Shown here piece after piece: positions 49,506 through 58,930 of a stretch of DNA of 64,000 nucleotides. This stretch comes from Paraburkholderia largidicola (GTDB lineage Bacteria; Pseudomonadota; Gammaproteobacteria; Burkholderiales; Burkholderiaceae), in assembly GCF_013426895.1 (NCBI RefSeq), contig NZ_AP023176.1, positions 992,001-1,056,000 of the forward strand. Direction: 5' to 3'. Position numbers and translations under genes: made by a program. Numbering within the stretch: the first letter of the stretch is position 1; each line of letters opens with the position of its first letter. A model generated the notes under the pieces. The model did not search any database. It worked only from the letters and a program-made list of their open reading frames with translations, and had not been told where the DNA came from.

Positions 49506-50972
49506 ATGTCCCCCGTCGTCAAGTCCGAACTGCTGGAAAAACTGTGGGCGCGCATGAGCGAGCGCGGGGATTTCCCGATGCTCTCGCAGGCGTTGCGCAC
49601 CACCGTGTCGGCGATGAATAACGACGATCTGGACTTCACGTCGCTCGTGCAGGTCGTGCTTTCGGATGTCGGCCTCACGCAAAAGGTGCTGCGGCTCGCC
49701 AATTCGGCGATGTATGTCGCATTCGGCGGCAACATCACCACCGTGACTCGCGCGCTGATGGTGCTCGGCATGGATACCGTCGGCCATCTCGTGGTCGGGA
49801 TGAAGATCGTCGATCACTTTCATCACAGCGCGCCGCACCGGATCGACGCCAAGCTCGAACTGAACCGCGCGCTGCTATGCGGAACGGTTGCGCGCCGCAT
49901 CACGGAAGGCGTCGATCTGCGCGTCGCGGAAGAAGCCGTGGTGTGCGCGCTGATGCGTCAGGTGGGCCGGCTGCTGGTGGCGTTCTATCTGGAAAGCGAA
50001 TGGGACCGGCTGCGCCGCACGGCGGCGACCGACCAGATCGACGACAGCGAGGCCTGTGCGCAGCTGCTGGGCGTGAGCTTCGAGGAAATCGGCTGCGAGG
50101 CGGCGCGCCGCTGGCGTCTGCCGGAGACGATCTCGGCGGGGATGCAGACCATCGGTGCGGCATCGGACGAGCCGCTCTCGGAGCATGTGCGCTGGCTGCG
50201 GGCCGTCAACAGCTATTCGACGGAAGTGGCCAACGCGCTCGTGACTCACCAGCCGGGCGACGAACTGGAGCGACGGCTTGCCGAACTCGCCAGTCTCTAC
50301 AGCGACGCGCTGAGGATCGACGCCGCCAGGCTCGACGCGCTCAGCGCGGCGTTGATCGACGAAGAAAGCAACGAAGGGCTGATGCAGGAGATTTCCGAAC
50401 TGCGCGCACATGCCGACGCGATCGTACGCACCGGCAAGTCGGCGCAGGCGCGTCTGTCGGCCGGTCTCGAAGACTTGCGCGCGCTGCCGTCGAGCAAGGC
50501 GCTCCTGCCCGTGCTGACGCTGGCTTCCGAAACCATTCTGGCGGGCCTGTCGATGTCGCGCACGCTGGTGTTCGTGCGCCAGGCCGACGCGCGCTATCAC
50601 GCGCGCATCGGCTTCGGCCCCGACATGGAGCGCATGCTGCCGACGCTCAACTTCGGCGCGGGTTTCCAGCCCGACGTATTCCATCTCGCGATCGCGAACC
50701 CGGTCGGCATCTTCATCGAAAACGCGCACGAGCCGCGCATGGAAGCGCGTCTGCCGGACTGGTTCAAGGCGCATCTCGCCGATGCGCAGGCGTTCGTGCT
50801 GCTGCCCGTGAAAGCCAACGACACGACGGTCGCGCTCGTGTACGGCGACTGGACCGACGTGCAGGCCGTGCACAAGATCACGCAGCCGGAAATGGCGATT
50901 CTCAACGAACTGACGCGTGAGTTGAGCCGTTTCTTTTTCGGCGCGAATCTCGAAGAAGCGGAAATGCTGTGA
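49506..50972 (+). CDS. HDOD domain signalling protein with GAF-like C-terminus
   Basis: A 488-residue protein. The HDOD domain covers about residues 15-215 ('DFPMLSQALRTTVSAMNNDD', 'VVLSDVGLTQKVLRLANSAM', 'ITTVTRALMVLGMDTVGHL'). A helical linker follows (about 255-310), then a GAF-like sensor (about 320-480) with 'SMSRTLVFVRQADARYHARI'. HDOD proteins are degenerate HD-type domains that take part in signalling, often around c-di-GMP and stress. ATG 49506 is the start; TTG 49470 is possible. Neither has a clear Shine-Dalgarno. It is monocistronic, convergent with the HAD gene. Confidence 0.88.
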   Translation: MSPVVKSELLEKLWARMSERGDFPMLSQALRTTVSAMNNDDLDFTSLVQVVLSDVGLTQKVLRLANSAMYVAFGGNITTVTRALMVLGMDTVGHLVVGMKIVDHFHHSAPHRIDAKLELNRALLCGTVARRITEGVDLRVAEEAVVCALMRQVGRLLVAFYLESEWDRLRRTAATDQIDDSEACAQLLGVSFEEIGCEAARRWRLPETISAGMQTIGAASDEPLSEHVRWLRAVNSYSTEVANALVTHQPGDELERRLAELASLYSDALRIDAARLDALSAALIDEESNEGLMQEISELRAHADAIVRTGKSAQARLSAGLEDLRALPSSKALLPVLTLASETILAGLSMSRTLVFVRQADARYHARIGFGPDMERMLPTLNFGAGFQPDVFHLAIANPVGIFIENAHEPRMEARLPDWFKAHLADAQAFVLLPVKANDTTVALVYGDWTDVQAVHKITQPEMAILNELTRELSRFFFGANLEEAEML

Positions 50973-51023
50973 GCTTGCCGTGCGTGACGCGGCGCGCAGG
51001 CGCGCGCGTCGACGCATAGGCGT

Positions 51024-51707
51024 TCAGCGTTGCCAGCCCGCCAGCAGTGCGGGCAAGCGCGCCATCTCTTCGAATACCTCGGCGACGCCGATCGCTCGCA
51101 ACGCTTCCTTCGAGCTATGGCCTTTCTCGCTGGGACTGAAGCCGAACACGGTTGCGCCCGCCGCGCGGCCCGCCGTGGCGCCCGTCACGGTGTCTTCGAT
51201 GACCGCGCAACGCGCAGGATCGACGCCGAGCCCCGCAGCTGCGGCGAGATAAACGTCAGGGTGCGGCTTGTTGCGCGGCGTCTCCTGGCCGCTGAAGATC
51301 CGTCCTTCGAAGTCGTCGAGTATGCCGGCTTTCGCGAGCTGCAAGCGTAGCTTGATGCGGTCCGCGCCGGAGGCCACGGCGATCCGTCCATCGAGCCGCG
51401 CATGCAACGCGGCGACGGTTTCGCGGATGCCTTCGATCGCCGTCACATCGCGTTCGAGCGCGGCATTGCGACGTTCACGGAAGGTTTCGAGCCAGGCGGG
51501 GGTGATGCGCACGCCCGTTTTCGCTTCGATCAGCGGCGCTTCGTCCATCACGGTCTTGCCGACGAAGATCGACATCGCTTCGTCGACACTCAGATGCCAA
51601 CCCAGTTCGCCGAGCATCGCTGCCAGCACGGTATTGGTGATCGTTTCCGAATCGACGAGCACGCCGTCGCAATCGAATAACACAGCGTCGAAGGGGAAAG
51701 CAGACAT
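51024..51707 (-). CDS. HAD-IA hydrolase (phosphoglycolate phosphatase / beta-phosphoglucomutase-like)
   Basis: A 227-residue HAD phosphatase. Motif I is 'FDCDGVLVDSE' (Asp12 nucleophile, Asp14), motif II 'IAVASGADRIKLRL', motif III around 'RNKPHPDVYLAAA' and motif IV 'VIEDTVTGATAG'. The cap domain sits between motifs I and II. It resembles YqaB/YfbT-type sugar phosphatases and phosphoglycolate phosphatase; the substrate cannot be told from sequence. AGGA before ATG 51707 sets the start. It is followed on the same strand by nothing close and is convergent with the HDOD gene. Confidence 0.89.
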   Translation of the reverse strand: MSAFPFDAVLFDCDGVLVDSETITNTVLAAMLGELGWHLSVDEAMSIFVGKTVMDEAPLIEAKTGVRITPAWLETFRERRNAALERDVTAIEGIRETVAALHARLDGRIAVASGADRIKLRLQLAKAGILDDFEGRIFSGQETPRNKPHPDVYLAAAAGLGVDPARCAVIEDTVTGATAGRAAGATVFGFSPSEKGHSSKEALRAIGVAEVFEEMARLPALLAGWQR

Positions 51708-51812
51708 CGCGGTCCTTTGTGGGTCGGTCAAAACCCATAAGCGTACCGCGATTGGAGACAGGATGCGCTGAAGTGGCCGCGCGCCATCGCCGCGGCGGCC
51801 ACAATCAGACGA

Positions 51813-52979
51813 TCAGAAGCGGTGACGCAGACCGACGCGCGTCACGAACTGCGTGTTCGCGCCCGCATTGCCGATGAACGACGACGACGAGCCGATCTCC
51901 GCCTGCACGGGCACGTTGCGGCCCGCGACGACGTTGCTGCCCGACGCCTTCTGATAGATCCCCAGCAGGTAGACATCGGTGCGCTTGGACAGCGCGTAGT
52001 CGACCGAGCTGTTGATCTGGTGCCACTTGCCTTCGAAGCGGTCGTCGAGCTTCGAGAACGTGTAGCCGAGGCCTGCCGACAGCGCCGGCGTGAAGCCCCA
52101 GCGACCGCCGATTTCATAGTTGTTCAGCTTCGACGATTCGCCCGACAGCGGCTCGAACTTCGTGTGCGTCCAGTTCGCGAACACGAGACCGGAAGCGATC
52201 GCGTAGCGCGCACCGACACCGAAGGTTTCGAGGTCGCGCAGGCCGAGCGTGTTGACGTTCGCGATGCTCACGCTGAAGGCGGGCGTCGCGCCGCTCGGGA
52301 AGCGGATGTTCGTGTAGGCCGCACCGATGCCGAACGGACCGTTCGCGTAGTTCGCGCCGAAGCTGTACGTGCTCGACGAGCCTTGCGTGGTCGTCGTGCC
52401 CGCCGTCGTGGTCGGCGTGCCTGCGAACTGCGTCGAGTTCGAGAAGCCGTACATCGCGCCGAACGTCAGGCCGGCGAAGTTCGCGCTGCTGAACTTCACT
52501 GCGTTGTTGATGCGGCTCGAGGTCAACTGGTCGAGATCGTTGATGTGATACGCGTAGTTGCCGGCGGGCGTCTGGCTGCCCATCGTGTAGTTCGCGCCGA
52601 TGTAGTCGGTCGAGAACGAGTACTGACGGCCGAACGTCAACGCGCCGATACCGTCCTTCGCCACACCCACGAATGCCTGACGGCCGAACAGCGCGCCGCC
52701 CTGGCCCGAGGTGCCGTCGCCCGTGCTGAAGCCGCTTTCGAGCACGAACAGCGCCTTCAGTCCACCGCCGAGGTCTTCCGTGCCGCGCAGGCCCCAACGG
52801 CTGCCCGACGCGACGCCGTCGCCGTATTTGACGAGGCTGTCGTGTCCCGTCGACGTCGCCACCTTGTTTGCGTAGGTGATACCGGCATCGAGCAGGCCGT
52901 ACAACGTGACGCTGCTTTGTGCGTGCGCAGCGATGCCGAAACTCCCGAGAGCCGCTGCGGCCAGGATGGTCTTTTTCAT
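51813..52979 (-). CDS. Gram-negative porin (OmpC/Omp38-like)
   Basis: A 388-residue porin. The signal peptide 'MKKTILAAAALGSFGIAAHA' precedes 'QSSVTLYGLLDAGITYANK'. Barrel blocks include 'GSRWGLRGTEDLGGGLKALF', 'LFGRQAFVGVAKDGIGALTF' and 'YALSKRTDVYLLGIYQKASG', with terminal 'RHRF'. A Thr/Gly/Ser-rich loop ('TPTTTAGTTTTQGSSSTY') is probably surface-exposed. AAGGAAGAG before the ATG at 52979 sets the start. It is divergent from the catabolic cluster starting at 53493, so it may supply the pore for that cluster's substrate. The 513-bp gap holds the cluster's promoter. Confidence 0.93.
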   Translation of the reverse strand: MKKTILAAAALGSFGIAAHAQSSVTLYGLLDAGITYANKVATSTGHDSLVKYGDGVASGSRWGLRGTEDLGGGLKALFVLESGFSTGDGTSGQGGALFGRQAFVGVAKDGIGALTFGRQYSFSTDYIGANYTMGSQTPAGNYAYHINDLDQLTSSRINNAVKFSSANFAGLTFGAMYGFSNSTQFAGTPTTTAGTTTTQGSSSTYSFGANYANGPFGIGAAYTNIRFPSGATPAFSVSIANVNTLGLRDLETFGVGARYAIASGLVFANWTHTKFEPLSGESSKLNNYEIGGRWGFTPALSAGLGYTFSKLDDRFEGKWHQINSSVDYALSKRTDVYLLGIYQKASGSNVVAGRNVPVQAEIGSSSSFIGNAGANTQFVTRVGLRHRF

Positions 52980-53368
52980 TCTCTTCCTTCTTGTAGTGAA
53001 TGCCTGCGCGCACGTTGGCGGCGAGCGCGCGGCATGGCGTGAAAATGGACTGCTAAAGGCGGCACGAAATGTCAAATCGAGCAGGGGCCTCATGCGTGGG
53101 CGCACGATTTCGCGTTTCGATGCCGGAGTAATCCTGTGGGTGCGGCGTGCGATGAGACAGCCGCGTGTGTTGCTGACGTCCTGTCGTCCTGCTTTCGTGG
53201 AGCGGACGGACTGCCTGAAGCACCGCTGGACTCGCGTCCAGCCATGCCGTTGTGCTGCGGGGAATATAACGAGATGTTAGCGGGCAGTAAACATTTGCGC
53301 GGCGAGTTGTAGCCTTTTGTCCACAAAAACGTCACACGCGGATCATTCGATGATCTTGAAGTGTCTGC

Positions 53369-53396
53369 TTGACGGATTGTATGACAGGAATATAAT
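53369..53396 (+). promoter_or_regulatory. Sigma-70 promoter with operator-like motif in its spacer
   Basis: TTGACG (53369-53374) and a perfect TATAAT (53391-53396) are spaced by 16 bp. The spacer contains GGATTGTATGACAGG (53374-53388), which shares GGATTGT-NN-GACA with the palindrome at 61647-61662. A repressor bound there would block the promoter. It is 97 bp upstream of the MFS start at 53493. The rest of 52980-53492 shows no gene. Confidence 0.75.
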
Positions 53397-53492
53397 CCAA
53401 CCCATCGACCGGCCGACTTCGTTCCGCAGCAAACGCAATACGGAACGTAACAGCGGCGCACAAGAAAACGCTAACGTCACGGAGACAGCATC

Positions 53493-54899
53493 ATGCAGAT
53501 GGATGCCAGTATCGGAGCGCGCCTGGACAGACTGCCTCTGTCCGGCTTCCATTGGCGTCTGCTGGGCCTGATCGCGGCCGGCATGTATTTCGATTCGTTC
53601 GACATCTATATCGCCGGCACCGTGCTCGCCGCGATGATCCATAGCGGCGAATCCACGCTCAGCCTCAACGCGACGTTCGTCTCCGTCACCTTCATCGGCA
53701 TGATGACGGGCGCGTGGCTTTCCGGGCTGCTCGGCGACCGCTTCGGGCGCCGCTTCTGCTATCAGTTCAATCTCGGCATCTACGGCTTTGCATCGATTGC
53801 CGCGGCGCTCGCGCCGTCGATCTACTGGCTGATCTTCTTCCGTCTGGTGATGGGCGTCGGCATGGGCGCGGAGATCGTCGTCGGCTACGGCACGCTGAGC
53901 GAGTTCATTCCCGCGGACTGGCGCGGCCACTTCGGCACCATCCTCAATCTGATCATCAACACGTCGCTGTTCCTGTCGACCTTCCTCGGCTGGCTGATCG
54001 TGCCGCAGTACGGCTGGCGCTGGATGTTCGCGATCGCGGGATGCGGCGCGCTGTTCGTGTGGTTCCTGCGCAAGTCGATGCCGGAGTCGCCGCGCTGGCT
54101 CGCGTCGCGCGGACGCACCGACGAGGCGCGCGAGATCGTCGAACGCATCGAAACGGCCTGCGGTAATGCGGTCAGTTATCCGGCCAACGCACCCGAACAA
54201 CCGTCGACGCGCGAGTTCTATGCGAACGACACGGGCCGTCTGTCTGATCTTTTCTCGCGCCGGCTGCTCACGCGCACCATCACGGCCATCACGGTGCTCG
54301 TCGCGCTGTTCACGGTCAACTACGCATTCGTCAGCTGGATACCGACGTTTCTCGTCAAGCAGGGACACAGCGTCTCGAGCTCGCTCGGTCTGACGGCCGT
54401 GATGTTTGCGGGCGGTCCGATTGGCTCGCTGATCGCTTTTGCGCTCGCCGAGCACCTGGGCCGGAAGTGGGGCATCGTATTGTTTTCGCTCGTGTGCGTG
54501 GCCTTCGGTGTCGCGTATCCGTTCGCGCAGTCCGCGGTGGCGATCACCGCGCTCGGCTTCGCGATTACCTGCTGCATCTACGTGCTGTCGTCGTTCAGCG
54601 TCGCGACGTATGTGCCCGAACTGTTCCCGACGGAACTGCGTCTGCGCGGCTCGGGCCTCGCGAACACGGTGGGCCGCGCGGTCAGCATCGTCGTGCCGTA
54701 TGCGGTGGCGAGCGCGTTCATGCGCTTCGGCATTGCGGGTGTGCTGACGCTGATCGTCGCCACGCTGCTGATCCAGGCGCTGATCGTCGGCGTGCTCGGC
54801 GCGGAAACGAAGCAGCGTTCGCTCGAATCGATTGCGGCAGACGCCAGCGTGACGAGCGAGGAAGCCATCGAAGGCGGCGCGACGGCAGCCATGAAATAG
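53493..54899 (+). CDS. MFS transporter (sugar/aromatic acid:H+ symporter-like)
   Basis: A 468-residue carrier with 12 helices. 'GMYFDSFDIYIAGTVLAAMI', 'GAWLSGLLGDRFGRRFCYQF' and 'ESPRWLASRGRTDEAREIVE' are typical of the sugar/organic acid symporter branch (PF07690/PF00083 border). 'YVPELFPTELRLRGSGLANT' is the PESPR/PETKG-type conserved region of helix 10. CGGAGACAGC before the ATG sets the start. It begins a same-strand cluster of catabolic genes, so it is the probable uptake system for the substrate. Expression is expected from the promoter at 53369. Confidence 0.88.
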   Translation: MQMDASIGARLDRLPLSGFHWRLLGLIAAGMYFDSFDIYIAGTVLAAMIHSGESTLSLNATFVSVTFIGMMTGAWLSGLLGDRFGRRFCYQFNLGIYGFASIAAALAPSIYWLIFFRLVMGVGMGAEIVVGYGTLSEFIPADWRGHFGTILNLIINTSLFLSTFLGWLIVPQYGWRWMFAIAGCGALFVWFLRKSMPESPRWLASRGRTDEAREIVERIETACGNAVSYPANAPEQPSTREFYANDTGRLSDLFSRRLLTRTITAITVLVALFTVNYAFVSWIPTFLVKQGHSVSSSLGLTAVMFAGGPIGSLIAFALAEHLGRKWGIVLFSLVCVAFGVAYPFAQSAVAITALGFAITCCIYVLSSFSVATYVPELFPTELRLRGSGLANTVGRAVSIVVPYAVASAFMRFGIAGVLTLIVATLLIQALIVGVLGAETKQRSLESIAADASVTSEEAIEGGATAAMK

Positions 54900-54956
54900 C
54901 GCCGCACTGCCCACGCCGCGACGCATCGCTACACACACACAAAGGACACTCGAGAC

Positions 54957-55757
54957 ATGTCATCGCCCGTTGAGAACTACCGTATCTACGCAGTCAAGTA
55001 CGCGCATTTCGAGCGCCGTTCAGGCGACAACTTCATCGGCGGCGATTCGCATGACGTGCCGATGCCGCTCGATTACTTCGTCTGGGCCGTAGTGGGTGAG
55101 TCGCGCACGTTCATCGTCGACACGGGCTTCGACCAGCCGATGGCCGACAAGCGCGGCCGCACGATCACGAACACGGTGGAGCGCGGCCTCAAGCAGATCG
55201 GCATACGCGCCGACGACGTCGAAGACGTGATCATCACGCACATGCACTATGACCACGCGGGCAATAGCGCGCTGTTTCCGCGCGCGCGTTATCACCTTCA
55301 GGATCGCGAGATGGCGTATTGCACCGGGCGCTGCATGTGTCATCACGCATTGAGTCATCCGTTCGAACCGGAAGACGTGAAGTCGATGGTCGGCCGTCTG
55401 TTCGATGGACGCGTGCAGTTTCATGATGGCGCTTCGGAAATCACGCCGGGGTTGAGCGTGCATTGGGTCGGCGGACATACGAACGGCTTGCAGGTCGTGC
55501 GCGTGCATACGGAGTGCGGCTGGGTCGTGCTGGCGTCGGATGCATCGCACTTTTACGCGAACATGCAGGAGCATCGGCCGTTCCCCGTCGTCTACAACGT
55601 CGGCGACATGCTCGAAGGTTACGAGGCTGCGCATCGGCTGGCGAGTTCGCCCGAACACGTGATTCCGGGCCACGATCCCGCCGTGCTGACGCGCTATCCG
55701 TCGCATGATCGCGAGACGGAAGGCTGGATCGTGCGGCTCGACGCGCACGCGCGCTGA
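54957..55757 (+). CDS. N-acyl-homoserine-lactonase-family metallo-hydrolase
   Basis: A 266-residue metallo-beta-lactamase-fold hydrolase. His95, His97, Asp99 and His100 form HxHxDH ('THMHYDHAGN'). Later ligands are in 'GGHTNGLQVV', 'LASDASHFY' and 'IPGHDP'. The length and the preceding 'FIVDTGFD' match the AhlD/AttM lactonase group, which opens lactone rings, including quorum signals. Inside a catabolic operon the enzyme is more likely to hydrolyse a pathway lactone than to quench signalling. Gap to the MFS gene is 57 bp. Overall activity inferred. Confidence 0.87.
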   Translation: MSSPVENYRIYAVKYAHFERRSGDNFIGGDSHDVPMPLDYFVWAVVGESRTFIVDTGFDQPMADKRGRTITNTVERGLKQIGIRADDVEDVIITHMHYDHAGNSALFPRARYHLQDREMAYCTGRCMCHHALSHPFEPEDVKSMVGRLFDGRVQFHDGASEITPGLSVHWVGGHTNGLQVVRVHTECGWVVLASDASHFYANMQEHRPFPVVYNVGDMLEGYEAAHRLASSPEHVIPGHDPAVLTRYPSHDRETEGWIVRLDAHAR

Positions 55758-55771
55758 GCGGGGCGGCACTC

Positions 55772-56557
55772 ATGACGCTGAAAGGCAAAGGCGCTTTAGT
55801 AACGGGTTCGTCGAACGGCCTCGGTCTCGCGATGGCGCGAGCACTCGCAGGCGCAGGCTGCGACATCGTCTTGCACGGACTCGAAGCGCCGCAGCAGATG
55901 ACGCAGACCACGGACGAGCTGGCATCCGCGTTCGACGTGAACGTCGCCTATGTGCAGGCGGATCTCGCGACTCCGGCAGGCGTCGATGCGCTGATCGGCG
56001 CCGCGCGCGAACGCGTGAAGACGCTCGACGTGCTGATCAACAACGCAGTCGTGCGGCATTTCGCCGGTATCGAATCGTTCCCGATGGAGCAGTGGAACAA
56101 CGCGCTCGCCGTGAATCTGACAGCCGCATTCCGCGCGATCCAGCTGACCTTGCCCGGCATGCGCGAGCGCGGCTGGGGACGCATCTTCAACATGACGTCG
56201 GTGTACGGCGCGCGTGCGGTCGCCAATCGCGTCGACTACGTCACGACGAAGACGGCGCTGCTCGGGCTCACGCGCTCGGTGGCCATCGAGACGCTGAATC
56301 AGGGCATCACGTGCAATGCGATCTGTCCGGGCTCGGTGCTCACGCCGAACATCGACGGACGCATCAATGCGTTGATGGACGACAGCGGCCTGAATCGCAG
56401 CGATGCCGTGCGCGAGTTCCTCAAAGGCAAGCAGCCGACGGGCGAACTGGTCGAGGCTGCGCATGTCGGCGAGATGGTCGTGTTTCTGTGCGGACCGGCC
56501 GCGAGCCAGATCACAGGCGCGATGATGCCGATAGAAGGAGGCTGGCTTGCAGGCTGA
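55772..56557 (+). CDS. Short-chain dehydrogenase (3-hydroxybutyrate dehydrogenase-like)
   Basis: A 261-residue SDR. TGSSNGLG lies at 11-18; the catalytic residues are Ser143 ('MTSVYGA'), Tyr156 and Lys160 ('YVTTKTALLG'). The usual NNAG motif reads NNAV (90-93). 'ICPGSVLTPNIDGRINAL' and the spacing fit 3-hydroxybutyrate dehydrogenase-like SDRs, which oxidise beta-hydroxy acids. GGGGCGG before the ATG supports the start. It begins 15 bp after the lactonase-like gene and overlaps the next gene by 11 bp, so the operon is tight. Confidence 0.87.
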   Translation: MTLKGKGALVTGSSNGLGLAMARALAGAGCDIVLHGLEAPQQMTQTTDELASAFDVNVAYVQADLATPAGVDALIGAARERVKTLDVLINNAVVRHFAGIESFPMEQWNNALAVNLTAAFRAIQLTLPGMRERGWGRIFNMTSVYGARAVANRVDYVTTKTALLGLTRSVAIETLNQGITCNAICPGSVLTPNIDGRINALMDDSGLNRSDAVREFLKGKQPTGELVEAAHVGEMVVFLCGPAASQITGAMMPIEGGWLAG

Positions 56558-57932
56558 TTCCATCGATGCCAACGCATTGCGCAGCGGCACATTGACCCGC
56601 AGCCTGGCGCGCTTCGTCGCAGGCACGCAGTGGCGCGACTTGCCCGCCAACGTGCGCAACGAAGCGAAGCGCTCGCTCGTCAATTACTTCGCGGTTGCGT
56701 TGGCGGGCTCGAACGATCCCACGCTCGACAAGGCCGTCCATGTCTATCAGCGTTTTCGCGCGGATGAAAGCGCCAGCATCGTCGGGCGCAGCGAGCGCAC
56801 GGACATGCTGAACGCAGCCGCGCTCAACGCGATGAGCGCGAACGTCTACGACTTCGACGACACGCATATCCCGACCATCATTCATCCCACCGCGCCCGTG
56901 GCGGCCGCGCTGTTCGCGCTTGCCGAATCGCGTTCGATGAGCGGCGAAGCGTTGCTGCTCGCGTTCGTGCTCGGTGTCGAGGTGGAATGCCGGATCGGCA
57001 ACGCGGTGTCGCCGGAGCACTATCAGCGCGGCTGGCACATCACGTCGACATGCGGCGTGTTCGGCGCGGCTGCCGCCGTGGCGAAGGCGCTCGAACTCGA
57101 TGAGCAACACATCGCATGGGCGCTCGGTAACGCATCGGTGCAAACGGGCGGACTCGTCGAAACGCTCGGCACGATGTCGAAGAGCATCAGTGTCGGCAAC
57201 GCGGCGCGCAATGGGTTGCTGTCCGCGCTGCTTGCCGAAGACGGTTTCTCCGGCCCGGACGCGCCGCTCGAAGGCGAGCGCGGCTTTCTGCGCGTGGCCG
57301 CTTCACAGCCGGTTTGGAGCGCGCTCACGCAGGAACTCGGGCACGAGTGGGAACTGCTGAAGAACACCTATAAGCCGTATCCGTGCGGCGTCGTGCTGAA
57401 CCCGGTGATCGACGCGTGCCTCGATCTGCGCCGCGACGCGCGCTGGTCGCTTGCAGACATCGAACAGATCGAATTGACGGGGCATCCGCTGCTGCGCGAG
57501 CGCACCGACCGGCCGGGCGTGCGCACGGGCCGCGAATCGCAAGTCAGCGCGCAGCATGCGGTCGCCGTGGTGCTGTCGCGCGGCGAGGCGGGTCTCGATG
57601 AATTCACTGATGCCGCCGTTGCCGATCCGTCGCTACGCGCGCTCGGCAGCCGCCTGCGTTTTATCGATAACGCGTCGTGGCCCGTCGAATCCGCGCAGGT
57701 AACGATCGTGCTGCGTTCGGGCGAACGCGTCGAACACCGCGTGCATGCCGCGCGCGGCAGCCTCGCGGCGCCGCTCGCCAACGTCGAACTGGCGGACAAA
57801 CTGCACCAACTGGCCGCGTATTCGCGTTCGGGCGTCGATGCGCAAGCGTTGATCGACAGATTGTGGAAGTTCGAGACCGAACAAAACGCGGCCGCGGTGA
57901 TGGGTCTCGCGCGCGCTCATGGTTCGGATTGA
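56547..57932 (+). CDS. MmgE/PrpD family protein
   Basis: A 461-residue member of the MmgE/PrpD family, which includes 2-methylcitrate dehydratase and cis-aconitate decarboxylase. 'NVYDFDDTHIPTIIHPTAPV' and 'NTYKPYPCGVVLNPVIDACL' are family signatures. Many members are uncharacterised hydro-lyases or isomerases. The start is TTG at 56547: an ideal AAGGAGG (56535-56541) lies five bases upstream, and no ATG is available nearby in frame. It overlaps the SDR gene by 11 bp. In this operon it probably dehydrates or decarboxylates a carboxylic intermediate. Confidence 0.88.
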   Translation: MQADSIDANALRSGTLTRSLARFVAGTQWRDLPANVRNEAKRSLVNYFAVALAGSNDPTLDKAVHVYQRFRADESASIVGRSERTDMLNAAALNAMSANVYDFDDTHIPTIIHPTAPVAAALFALAESRSMSGEALLLAFVLGVEVECRIGNAVSPEHYQRGWHITSTCGVFGAAAAVAKALELDEQHIAWALGNASVQTGGLVETLGTMSKSISVGNAARNGLLSALLAEDGFSGPDAPLEGERGFLRVAASQPVWSALTQELGHEWELLKNTYKPYPCGVVLNPVIDACLDLRRDARWSLADIEQIELTGHPLLRERTDRPGVRTGRESQVSAQHAVAVVLSRGEAGLDEFTDAAVADPSLRALGSRLRFIDNASWPVESAQVTIVLRSGERVEHRVHAARGSLAAPLANVELADKLHQLAAYSRSGVDAQALIDRLWKFETEQNAAAVMGLARAHGSD

Positions 57933-57962
57933 GCCGGAATTTTTTCATTCACGAGGATTGTC

Positions 57963-58886
57963 ATGTCGAGTAGTCAGGCATCAAATCAGCAGCACGGTCC
58001 GTCGCTCGGATTCGTCGGCGTCGGCACGATGGGTCGGCCGATGGCGCGGCGGCTGGTCGAAGCGGGTCATACGGTAATCGTTTACGACCGCGATGAAGCT
58101 GCCGTCGCGGAACTCAAGGCGGCGGGCGCTCAAGTCGCGGCGTCGGTGCGCGACGTGGCCGACCGCGCGCGCATCGTGTTCACGAGCCTGCCCACGCCCG
58201 CGATCTTCAAACAGGTCGCGCTCGGCGAAGGTGGCCTGATCGACGGCAGCGCGATCAAGGTGCTGGTCGATCTGTCCACGGTCGGCTCGCGCATCGAAAA
58301 GGAAGTGGCCGAAGGGCTGCTCGCAAAAGGAATCGAAACCGTCGATGCACCCGTCAGCGGCGGCGCGGCGGGCGCGAAGAAGGGCACGCTCGCGATCATG
58401 GCGGCGGGCAGCCCCGTCGCGCTCGAAGAGGTGCGCGGCCTGTTCGACGTGCTGGGCAAAACGTTCGTCGTCGGCGACAAGGCGGGGCAAGGGCAATTGC
58501 TGAAGCTGCTGAACAACATGCTGTCGTCGACGGCGTTCGCGATCACGTCCGAGGCGTTCGTTGCGGGCATGCGCGGCGGTCTGGACCCGGAAGTGATGAT
58601 GTCGGTGATCAATGCGGGCAGCGGCAAGAACGGCGCGACGCTCGACAAGTTTCCGAAGCACGTGCTGCCCGGCACCTTCGATTTCGGCTTTCCCGTCGGC
58701 AGCGTCTGCAAGGACATCGGTCTTGCCGTCGACGAATGCCAGGCGCTCGGCGTGCCGATGTGGGTGGGCAGCGTCGCGCGCCAGATGTGGAACTACGCCG
58801 CCATGCAGGACGGCGCCGCGCGCGATATGACGGAACTCGTCAAATACGTCGAACGCTGGTCGTCGGTCGACGGCCTTGAAGATTGA
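57963..58886 (+). CDS. 3-hydroxyisobutyrate dehydrogenase-family oxidoreductase (first of three)
   Basis: A 307-residue beta-hydroxyacid dehydrogenase. The nucleotide motif GVGTMG lies at 19-24, the substrate motif DAPVSGG at 128-134, and the catalytic lysine is Lys181 in 'GQGQLLKLLNNML'. The family covers 3-hydroxyisobutyrate, tartronate semialdehyde and 2-hydroxymethylglutarate dehydrogenases. A 12-residue polar extension precedes the Rossmann fold. ACGAGGATTGTC before the ATG provides the ribosome binding site. It is 30 bp after the MmgE/PrpD gene. Confidence 0.9.
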   Translation: MSSSQASNQQHGPSLGFVGVGTMGRPMARRLVEAGHTVIVYDRDEAAVAELKAAGAQVAASVRDVADRARIVFTSLPTPAIFKQVALGEGGLIDGSAIKVLVDLSTVGSRIEKEVAEGLLAKGIETVDAPVSGGAAGAKKGTLAIMAAGSPVALEEVRGLFDVLGKTFVVGDKAGQGQLLKLLNNMLSSTAFAITSEAFVAGMRGGLDPEVMMSVINAGSGKNGATLDKFPKHVLPGTFDFGFPVGSVCKDIGLAVDECQALGVPMWVGSVARQMWNYAAMQDGAARDMTELVKYVERWSSVDGLED

Positions 58887-58930
58887 AGCAATACCGAACC
58901 GAAAGCACAGTACAAAATACGGAGAACACC

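Noticed and set aside
54957..55757. Firm assignment as a quorum-quenching AHL lactonase
   Set aside because: The fold and motif are shared by many lactonases and the context is catabolic, so only family level is given.
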